Positions 46,958 through 55,779 of a DNA stretch of 64,000 nucleotides are shown here, piece by piece (position 1 is the stretch's first letter; each line of letters opens with the position of its first letter). The notes under the pieces are model-generated. The model worked only from the letters and a program-made list of their open reading frames with translations, ran no database searches and had not been told where the DNA came from. Both the position numbers and the translations under genes were made by a program. Source of the DNA: Petunia secreta (taxonomy: Eukaryota > Streptophyta > Magnoliopsida > Solanales > Solanaceae). Location of the stretch: the NCBI GenBank assembly GCA_029990175.1, contig JARKIP010000005.1:50519001-50583000 (forward strand). Reading direction: 5' to 3'.

Positions 46958-47897
46958 GATGAACTTAATGATTAAGTATACAAAGTATAATTCCATCGAT
47001 ATTGAAGGTGTTTGAAATGATAACACTGATGATTGGTGTTTCTATCAATCAAGATGGAGGTATTTGAGTGAAAGGTGTCAGTGTTATGAGTGATAACACC
47101 AACAACTAAGCGTTTACATGTATTTTTATTGAAAGGTGAACATATTGGTTGTTTAAATTCAAATAATTAGTCGTTCCTATGTGCATGTGAATGATTTTGA
47201 GCAAAATTAGAGTGAGAACTCTATTTTAACTTGTTCACTCATGTAGATGAACATTAACAAAAGAGTTTGGAGTGACCTATCAAGGGATTAGAGTTAATCT
47301 AAGTTTTCATCGACAATTGAAGGGTTTAGGAGTCAAAACAGTAAAAAAAAAAACACTTTAAAGTAAGTATATATTGATAATTGAACTCATTCTTATTGAA
47401 AGCTCAAGCTTAAGCTTAAACATCTGTCATAATGTTTGAAACATATCATGATATGTTTAAACATATCATCAAATGTTTAAACATATCATGATATGTTTCA
47501 AACATCATGGCAGATGTTTAAAACATCTGATCGTATGTTTAAACATCACTACAGATGTTTGAAACATATGACAATATGTTTAAACATTTCATCAAATGTT
47601 TAAACATATTATGATATGTTTGGATGAAGCAATCTATTTTTTTGCAAGTATGCAACCATGTGTTGAGTTATGAGACGTATAACTACACATTTTTTTTTTG
47701 CAAGTATGCAACCATGATTAAGTATGCAGTTATTCTATTGTGTAAAAGGGAAAAGATGAAGGGGTGTACGTGGGGTTATGAAGGGGTGCGTTTGAATTTA
47801 TGAAGGGGTGGATGTGAATAGGCACATACACAACTACATATGAATAGGCACCTCCTGTAACCATCACATATGCAACCGAAAAGGCACCAAATGTAGC
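46958..47897. repeat. spacer between small genes, with palindromes and second direct repeat
   Basis: 46958-47417 is AT-rich unique sequence with no ORF and some recurring GATAACAC phrases. 47418-47625 is another palindrome cluster, and 47514-47697 is the second 180-bp copy. 47757-47860 has three GAAGGGGTG-type phrases and repeated GAATAGGCAC. Confidence 0.75.
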
Positions 47898-47907
47898 CTA
47901 TATATAT
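47898..47907 (+). promoter_or_regulatory. TATA box of small gene 2
   Basis: CTATATATAT lies about 115 bp before the ATG at 48021. An A/C-rich leader follows with AACAACAACAAAG at its end, like small gene 1. Confidence 0.5.
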
Positions 47908-48020
47908 GTTCCATAATTACTTCCATCCAGCCCAAACAAAATCTGAAGAAAACAACACAAACCATCACTATTAGAAAGCACTTGAATCTGCAGCAAGCAA
48001 CAACTTTAACAACAACAAAG

Positions 48021-48338
48021 ATGCCTCGCCGAGGAACGCCACCAAGAGCACCAGAACGTGATCGTAGAATGCCAAGGACCACTGAAATCGAAAATGTCCG
48101 TGAAGATATTGCAACCTTGAGCGCAGATGTGGATCAATTACCAGCATATATTGGAAATATTGAGGATCAAGTGACGCAATTAACAACTAGGTTCGACGAA
48201 TTCCTTGAGGATTATAAGATAAATATACATCTTATCAAGCGTATGCTCCGTGGTATTCAAGTTGAACTCAAGATTGACCCGCAGACTACTCTACACCACC
48301 ACGTCCTCCAGCGGCACACATGTGAAGTGAAGATATAA
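48021..48338 (+). CDS. small MULE accessory protein 2 (105 aa, coiled coil)
   Basis: I do not recognise this protein. ATG at 48021 follows AACAACAACAAAG. An earlier start in the same frame (47982) is possible but lies in leader-like sequence. The N-terminus is basic and proline-rich (MPRRGTPPRAPERDRRMPRT). Residues 20-85 form a regular heptad-like helix (IENVREDIATLSADVDQL, IEDQVTQLTTRFDEFLEDY, IKRMLRGIQVELKID). Plan, length and promoter style match small protein 1, although sequence identity is low by eye. The two may be ancient duplicates. Oligomerisation with each other or with the transposase is inference. Confidence 0.58.
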   Translation: MPRRGTPPRAPERDRRMPRTTEIENVREDIATLSADVDQLPAYIGNIEDQVTQLTTRFDEFLEDYKINIHLIKRMLRGIQVELKIDPQTTLHHHVLQRHTCEVKI

Positions 48339-48814
48339 TGTAGTTTGAATTGTCTCCTTTTAAGTCTAGTCATTTCATTTTCAGTTTGTTTACAATGCCG
48401 TGTTTTGTAGTCTTGTATTTTCATTTTCCGTTTCATTGTTTTGAATAATTATTAAGTGGTATTAAGTATTACTTATCAAAAAGAAAAACAAAAGGAGAGA
48501 TTTGGATGCCGTGTTTTGTAGATATTTGGATGATGTTTCAGCATATTCCAATTAATAATTTAAACATCTGAATTATGTTTCAACATAGTCAAGTATGTTT
48601 AAACATATGATGAAATGTTTAAACATCCACACGATGTTTCTTAAATCAGTGAGATTGCACACAACCATACTATTTACATAAAATAGATAATTATCCTTAC
48701 ATGACTTCCAACAAAACATAACATAACATAAAATTAAGAAAACAAGCCAAAACAAATACTTAATCATCCTTACATGCCCACAAATACTTAATTTTCCAAC
48801 CATAACTTATCAAA
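48339..48814. other. convergent intergenic region
   Basis: Shared 3' flank of small gene 2 and the minus-strand Ulp1-like gene. 48528-48640 has five palindrome copies, several decayed. The rest is AT-rich with no ORF I support. Confidence 0.7.
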
Positions 48815-51800
48815 CTACGGTACCATCTTCCCACGAAATATGTCCACAACCCATTTCATCCTAAAATCCACCAAGGTGCTGTCACAGAGCTTGTCCCAGG
48901 GAGTCTTTGTAAGAAGGTGTTCAATGAAGGCAAGGGCATAAGCACCTGATGCAGTACGAGTGGTGCTTGTCGGGAGGTCTTTCACACGCTCATATGGCCA
49001 CACTTTTATGTTCAGGATATCCTCCGGTAAATTTTGGAACATCTCGCACTGTCTGATGAAAATGGGGAAAAGGGAAGTGATGGGCTTCATCAGTGTGTCA
49101 AATTCATCATCATTTATGTTGTCACTGTACATGGAGTCGTACACCCTTATCTTACCTTCCTCCACAAGGAACTCCACAGTGACAAAATGAACCCCTTTCA
49201 ATTTCATAACACAGAAAATCCACAGAAAATCCTCTTCACCCCAGCCCACTCCACACCCCCTGGGTTCGGCTGCTTACCTTGCGCATAGTCCAGCATGTCA
49301 TCCTTGAATTGAACAGTCTCAAGCTGTACTTCTAGGGGCGCAGCCAATGCATCAGCGAGTACACGCTGCTTCTTGTAAAGCTCACACAGTTTCTTAGAGA
49401 AATTCAAATCCAAAATAACATCGGATTTGAGATAGAACTGGGAGTGGGCATTCTTTTTAAGCCTCATCAGGCTCATGATTTCCTCAACATGCTACAGAAA
49501 AGGAAAAAAAAGGAAACAGAAAACACATAAAGAACAGGAAGAACATGTCAACATCAGGGGAAATGTTTAAACACCAGACATAATGTTTAAACATATTGTG
49601 ATATGTTGCAACATCGTATAGATGTTTAACATTATATAAACATATATGCGCTATGTTTAAACATTAACTAATATGTTTACACATTCTGTATTATGTTTAA
49701 ACATATCATAAGTTATTTGTGATGTTTAAACACTGCTTGTTATGTTTGCACATCCCAATCCATGTTTAACATATCTGATCTGATATATGCACTAAGAAAA
49801 AATAATTAGGGTGAATTGCGTGTACCTTTTCCTTCAAACTGTTTTCCATTCTAATGATTTCTTCCAGATCCTTGTAATTGTACTCATGCCCAAGAAACAG
49901 TGGACTTTTTTCATTTTTCTTCTCTGCCAAGAAGGCATCCAATGCATCTTTGCTCTTCTTATCCACAGGCTTGTAGATATCAATCTTCCCCCTCACTGTT
50001 TTCTTCTTCCCCTTTCTTCCTGAAGCAGTAAATGGGGATTTCATAACTCTACTAGGGAAGATGCTTCTCAAACCTACTCTCTTGGGCACCTGTGTTTTCA
50101 TGATTTCCTTCATCTCAACTAACATAGTCTCAATCCCACCAACCTTCAACAACAATTTATCTGTGTCTTCCTTGCACTTTAAGCATTTGCAAGTGCACTC
50201 TCCAGTCGACGTACCCACAACTGCTTCTTCTCTCCTCACAACTACTCCTCTAGTACTTCCACCATCTTCTTTTCTTCTTGCAGGTCCTCTACTGCTGCCA
50301 TCTTCTTCTCTTCCAATAACTCCTCCTCTACCCTCATCCTTCCTTCTAGCATATCCAAAAAGATCCCCAGCAATTCCAGTGTACTCTCTTCCACTTGCTC
50401 CAAAAAGATCAGCACCCTTGCCCCCACTGTATCCCGTCAACATTGCACCACGACTTATCACAACATGTTCTAGAGGGGTGTTAGGAACAACAGCTTGTTT
50501 CCTCAACATTGTCACCCCATCTAACTCCCGCATCAAGCCATCAATCACCATGTCTTCTACATCCTCAAATGGCACAAAGTCATGCAGCACATCCCTCAAC
50601 TCTTTGGGTGTGGGTACGAGGTAAGGGTGCACCTCCTGCAATAAAATAACCACAAATGTTAAAACTAATGATTAAGCATTTATTGTAACATTTAAACATC
50701 AGTACCAGTGTTTAAACATCACGACTAATGTTTAAACATTTCGTGTAATGTTTAAACATCACTACTAATGTTTAAGCATTTATTGTAACATTTAAACATC
50801 AGTACAGGTGTTTAAACATTTAGTATAATGTTTAAACATTTTGTGTAATGTTTAAACATCACTACTAATGTTTAAGCAAATAATGCAGTGTTGAATGTGA
50901 AAGAACTGGGGAGTAAAAGAAATCCTACCTGGATGTCAACATGCTGGAACACTGCATCTGGGTCCTTTTCTACCTTATCCCCCAACCAACGTTTCATCCG
51001 TGGTATTGTCTTCTCCTTAGGGTATTCCCTTAGCCTAAGTGCCAGAATAGCCTCTAACACCCATGTCATGAAAGCCCATGGAAATCCATACAGTGTGTAG
51101 CTATTCTCAGGAGCCTTCCAGCTTGTAAAATCCTTCAGGATATAAAACACAGTCAAGTCAAAGCTTTTTCTTCCCCATGGGTACTTGTAAAAGTATTCAG
51201 GGGTGCTCGCAAGACAAACAACCCATTCCTCAATACCACTGTTAGTGTCCTTTGAACACAACACTTGGTGCTCGAACCAACACAAACATAAACTGAACCT
51301 TATGTCATTATCAGTCACCAGGTCTTCACTCTCTATCAGTTCCAGAATATAATCACTACTTGCAGCCTTCTTCCCCTTCCTTGAAACCAAATCCCACAAA
51401 TCTTTCCCCTTGCTACGGGCTTCATCCATGAAATCATCAGGGGGAGGTAGGGCACAACTCAATCTTGTCATCAGGGCAAACTCCTGCATCCCAAAATGAA
51501 GAGGCAGTTCATGGAATTTAAACCACGCCTCAAACTTCTTTTGACAAATAACCCGGCGAAGTAAAATATTGTGAACCAGCTTTGGAGCAAACACACACTT
51601 GGGCAAATCGATTAGGTGCCCGAAATAGCTTTCCTTGAATCTATCCATTAGATTAAAATGATGTAAAGCTTTACGAAATTTATCCAACTTCGAGTGCAGT
51701 GATGATCTGACCGTCACCTTCTTTGTTGCGAACGCATTATTATACTCCATCCACATCTTCATTTGACTCAAATCAGGCAGGTCAGTCTTTATGCATGGGG

Positions 51801-52618
51801 TAACCTCATCAGCCAACTCCACCTGAAATTGATACAAGAAAAACAATTATTACACAGTCACATTTCTAATGAAGAAAACATTTTCATGGGTTAAACATTG
51901 TTAAGATGTTTAAACATCATCCAATATGTTTCCAACATCTTATAATATGTTTGGAACATAATCTATAATGTTTTAAATAAATCCAAACATCATTTATTAT
52001 GTTTGAAACATAATATAAAATGTTTGAAACATTCAGAGTGATGTTTGAACATATTCGTATATGTTTGAAACATCATACAAGATGTGTAAACATAAGCTTC
52101 GATGTTACCTCCTGTTCTATAGCCTCTACAAATTGATCCTCTGCTGTTGCTTCTGTTGTTGCTTCTGTTGTTGCTTGTGTTGTTGCTTCTGTTGTTTCTT
52201 CTGTTCTAGCAGGCAAATCATGAACCGCTTTTGTTCTTCCTTCCCTTGCCTCACTAACTCTAACTTGAGGCATAGCACTACCCCTACTTTCTCCCCTTTG
52301 TTCATTACTTGGCTCTGCTGCTTCTGCATCCTCTGTACCTTCTTCACTGCTTCTTGATCTTTGTTGTTCCTCTTCGTGTTGATTTTTGCTAAGATCCCGA
52401 CTAGCTTGACTAGCACGACTAGCACGACTAGCGTTTGGGCTCTCGAAAGGGACCTGTAAAAGATCCGGTACTGCCCTGCTTCTCTGTCTTTTTGCACGAG
52501 GAGATTCACTTTCAGATTCCAAGGGAATTTGCCTGTCTGTGGCTTTGGCTGTGGTCTTCTGGACCTTCTTAGCAGCAGCAGCCGTAGCCTTTACCAGTTG
52601 CCTTTTTTTGGGGGGCAT
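48815..52618 (-). CDS. DUF1985 / Ulp1 (C48)-like protein of the MULE, five exons, about 935 aa
   Basis: Exons read 52618-52109, 51822-50929, 50635-49826, 49491-49278 and 49194-48815. All junctions are GT-AG and phases agree (0,0,0,1). Exon 1 is basic then low-complexity (MPPKKRQLVKATAAAAKK, TTEATTEATTEA). Exon 2 holds a DUF1985-type domain (LRRVICQKKFEAWFKFHELP, FGMQEFALMTRLSC). Exon 3 is a Gly/Arg/Glu-rich linker with CTCKCLKC. Exons 4-5 carry the Ulp1-like domain: His in VHFVTVEFL, Asp in IRVYDS, then RTASGAYALAFIEHLL, where the family's Asp-Cys-Gly would lie, giving Ser for the catalytic Cys. Active relatives cleave SUMO or ubiquitin-like tags. This copy may be inactive or altered. The fourth intron (49277-49195, 83 bp) is the least certain junction. 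Confidence 0.82.
49492..49825 (-). repeat. intron 3 of Ulp1-like gene, filled with palindromes
   Basis: A 334-bp intron (donor GAAAAG-GTACAC, acceptor TTCTGTAG). About eleven ATGTTTAAACAT-type motifs occupy 49545-49775, leaving only the splice-proximal ends free. Confidence 0.85.
50636..50928 (-). repeat. intron 2 of Ulp1-like gene, filled with palindromes
   Basis: A 293-bp intron (donor ATCCAG-GTAGGA, acceptor TTATTGCAG). 50690-50880 has ten motifs at about 20-bp spacing, with the block ACATTTAAACATCAGTACNN repeated near 50688 and 50788 (about 100-bp higher-order unit). Confidence 0.88.
51823..52108 (-). repeat. intron 1 of Ulp1-like gene, filled with palindromes
   Basis: A 286-bp intron (donor CAGGAG-GTAACA, acceptor CAATTTCAG). 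51890-52105 has about ten motifs, many of the looser form ATGTTTGAAACAT. Confidence 0.85.
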
Positions 52619-52810
52619 GTTGCCTATATACACAAATAACAAATAAGTTTCTTTACACGTATTTCCCATATTTATAAGAACAAAATATGGTTCAAAAAAC
52701 TTGAGGCCCATTTCCTATTCAAAATATACAACTATCATGATTGTGTACATTAGGCTTGTTATTACCACTCTTCACAAGTTTTAAGAATAGGAAACATGTT
52801 TTAAAAATGC
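52619..52810 (-). promoter_or_regulatory. promoter region of Ulp1-like gene
   Basis: On the minus strand TTATAAATA (52671-52678 area) lies about 55 bp upstream of the ATG at 52618. The upstream sequence is AT-rich. The first palindromes begin beyond it at 52810. Confidence 0.55.
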
Positions 52811-53439
52811 AGTTCAAACATCACGAGTAATGTTTAAACATCACGCTTAATGTTTGTATTCTACAGGGGATGATGTTTAAACATCTCTATTGATGTTTGA
52901 ATCATCTCCGGCTAAACATCCGGCGATATGGCCAAACACAACACAGATGTTTCAAATATCTTACGGGATGTTTGAAACAAACGGATTTTGTTTAACAATA
53001 TCACCGGCAACTACACAAAAAAATCAGTCAAAACTTCATCATTTCCTCGTCCCAAATCGACCCAGACAGAATCATAAACAAACATAACTTTTAAAACAAA
53101 ATTCTACGGTTTTTTGTTAACAACAAAACTCGATCAAAAAATTGGTAAAATCATGAAAACAAATGAAGAAAACAACAATGTTGGTGTCAGAGAAGACTTA
53201 CAATAGTGATTCGGTGACAATGGATGAGTTTGACAGTCCGATTTTGAGAAAAAAATCCGGGTCGAAATCGGGTTGGACGCGGGTCGTATTTGATTTTTGG
53301 GAAATGTTTGGGGATGTTTGGAGTGTTTTGATTTTTCAAAATCTGATGTTGGGGGTAAAGGGTAGGTAGGAGTAGTGGATAAGTTTTTATGTTTTGGGTG
53401 TTTTAATTTTGTCCCACAATTTTTAAAAGTGTGTAATCA
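52810..53439. repeat. MULE right subterminal region
   Basis: 52810-52985 contains six to seven palindrome copies. 52986-53439 has none and no supported gene. A 68-codon plus-strand ORF at 53163 looks like chance. Confidence 0.7.
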
Positions 53440-53550
53440 CCCCCCCACTTACACTTAATCCCCCATTTGAGAGAAAAGAAAAGCAAAAATAAAATAGAGG
53501 ACCCTTTTTTTCATTCCACACTTGGGAGGACCTTTTTGTGTCATATTCTC
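53440..53550. repeat. MULE right terminal inverted repeat (imperfect)
   Basis: Reversed it begins GAGAATATGACACAAAAAGG, then TCCTCCCAAG, AAAAGGGTCCTC and, after an AT-rich insertion, GGGGGATTAAGTGTAAGTGG, in the same order as the left end. The direct copy CCCTAACCA follows at 53551. Confidence 0.75.
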
Positions 53551-53559
53551 CCCTAACCA

Positions 53560-55284
53560 CTATTAGCAAATCTCTCCCAACGTCTCTCTCCTAAAATCTC
53601 TCAACTGTCTCCCTAATTTTCCCAATAAAACCATTGATGGAGAGAATGGGGGAGCTAATCCTGGTTGATCTTCTTCTTACAATTGGTTACTTTCAATTTG
53701 CAATATCATCTTATAAAAACCCATTTGGGGGAACGGAGGAAGACACCATCAATGGTGTTCTGAACCCTATCATACCATTCACACACACACCGATCCATAT
53801 ATCATCACCGATACAAAAAAACATAGAAAAAAATGGGGGGAGTGTAAGGCAGAAGCGGGGTGGTTGCAGAACCACCACAGTCGTCGGAAAAGAAAGAGCG
53901 AAACAAAGCAGTGAGTTAGCGGGGAAGGACGATGGGGTGAGGCAGTGGAGGAGGTAGTGAGCAGTGAAGCACCCCAGCAGTGACGCCAAAAGACGTCGGA
54001 GTAGTAGCGGCGCCGCTGCTCGCTCGCCGACGGTCGCTCCTCCTTCCGCTCTACTGCTGTCTTGATTCGCCGGGATCTAGCTAGACTTGTTTCGATTGTT
54101 CATTGGTTTCGTTCACCTTTCTTTTTCTGCACCTCCGGTTGTGGTGACTGGTTTTTCACCTCTGTTATCACTGTGGCTTTGCTAGAACAATCGCTTCCTT
54201 CTTCCTTTACTTTCACTGGTGTTGTGATTTTATGTTAACTACTTGCTTTGCTCTGTTTATCGGATCGGTTATAATGACAACTTAATCAAATGTTCTCTGC
54301 AATTGTATTGGCGTTCCCCCGTCAAAATCTGTTTATATTGCTGATTTCTTGAGTCGCTCGTAACCCACTGTTATTTTGGAATTACTCTCTTACAATGGTC
54401 CTTTATTACTGTGGAAATCTTACACCGCTTATGTTATGGCTTCTGCACTGATATGTGGACAGTAGTACATTGCTGGTTTATGGAAAAAAAATTTGAGGCT
54501 CCGTACTTAAAATGATACTTCAATAGTTAAAGCCTATGATAATATATTATTTGAGGCATTACATTGATTTGAACACAACATTTTGAAAGCCAATATAAAT
54601 TTTGTCCTGTTACGTATACAATGTCCCTTACACGTCCCAAAAAAAAAAACAAAAGAAATGTGATGATGATACGTATTACTTTGCAAAGTAAGCGATAGTA
54701 GAGTAGTGGGATTGGTGGAACTTGGCATGGTAAACCGGCTCGATACTGTATTTGCAGCCGTATCGATATTCCTAACCTCTACTTGATGTACTACATCAAT
54801 CTGAGCCTAAAACTTTTAAACATATTTTTCTGTTTGTTTTATTATTATTATTATTATTATTATTATCATTATTATTATTATTATTATTATTATTCACTAC
54901 TTATTTTACTTTATTAATTATCGTACTAATTTATTTTTATATTTTTGCGAGGAACAGTCGTGCGAAATTCGTTAATGACGACCCAATCAGAGAGGACACA
55001 ATATTTCAAAACTATTAAATTCTTACTCAATTTTATTTTGTTTACGATCCTTACTAATTTGTTGTTTTATTTGCAAGGTACATTTGGATAAATAATTTTG
55101 AAGATGACGCTAAAAAAAAAAGATCCTAATCCAATTTACTATTACGTTAGTGCAATTTTTATTTTATTATTATTAATTTATTTTTGATACACTAACTAAC
55201 TTATTTTTATTTTGCGAGATCTATTTGGTTGAAATTAGCTAAGGAAGAAAGCAACCAGAGAATACGAGCCTTTCATTTAATTTT
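53560..55284 (+). repeat. LTR-like sequence, first copy of a roughly 1.65-kb tandem duplication
   Basis: After the MULE duplication there is about 120 bp of continuation. Then from about 53680 a block matches 60304-61940 closely (TATAAAAACCCATTTGGGGG; CAGTGGAGGAGGTAGTGAGC; GCTGTCTTGATTCGCCGGGA). It includes GC-rich leader-like sequence and an (ATT)n tract (54840-54894). No gene is seen. The copy is broken by the LINE at about 55285. Confidence 0.8.
54840..54894. repeat. (TTA)n microsatellite
   Basis: About 18 TTA triplets with one interruption. The paralogous tract at 61477-61554 is longer and differently interrupted. Confidence 0.95.
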
Positions 55285-55779
55285 CTTCTTCTTCTTTTTT
55301 TTTTTTTGTAAAATTATGAGTACTATCAACTAACAACCAACAATTACACCTAAAGAGCACTCTTAGCAACATAATTTGCGTTACTTGAGCCTCCAACCAC
55401 CTTCTTACAATGTTCATGACATCCTACTCTACTGTATCACTACATAATGAAATACAAAATTGGACTGCAACCTACTGCAACCTTCTCTACTGCACTTATA
55501 CCGATACATAGTAACATTAACCTAACTGAGTATTGAGCTTAAGTTGTTTCCACAGCTTCTTGCTCTTCAGGATGTCTGTAGCATTACTAGTCTCTCCTTG
55601 ATGCCTTCTTTGATTTGCTTAACTGCGAACACCTGTGGGACTCTACAATTCCTATAGATTTTCCAATTTCTTGCCTACCATGTGTAATAGATTCCTACAC
55701 TCCAACTGTTCCAATTTTATTCTTGAGCCTCTTCCATCTCCTTCTCTTTATCCACATTAACGTGTTTTCAATATCAAGT

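Larger units (their letters stand above)
41758..53550 (+). mobile_element. large four-gene Mutator-like element (MULE)
   Basis: It is flanked by a perfect 9-bp duplication CCCTAACCA (41749-41757, 53551-53559), the size typical of Mutator elements. The ends are imperfect inverted repeats: the left starts GGGTAAG and the right, reversed, starts GAGAAT. Both then contain AAAAAGGTCC, CAAG and GGTCCTC or GGGCCTC. At 11.8 kb it is long for a MULE. It encodes a MURA-like transposase, two small proteins and a DUF1985-Ulp1 protein on the opposite strand, resembling the MULE group known to carry Ulp1-like genes. Palindromic 20-bp-period repeats fill nearly all of its non-coding DNA. Confidence 0.9.

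Noticed and set aside
50061..50624. 187-aa Pro/Ser-rich plus-strand ORF
   Set aside because: Antisense shadow of exon 3 of the Ulp1-like gene; the sense strand carries consistent splice phases and known domains.
52061..52357. 98-aa Cys-rich plus-strand ORF
   Set aside because: Antisense of the Thr/Ala-rich low-complexity part of exon 1 of the Ulp1-like gene.
53163..53369. 68-aa plus-strand ORF near the MULE right end
   Set aside because: Short, no promoter or domain, within subterminal sequence.
53560..54060. GC-rich block with CGCCGCTGCTCG-like sequence as a possible host gene promoter
   Set aside because: It recurs in the second tandem copy (60590-60720) and is part of repeated LTR-like DNA with no adjoining gene.
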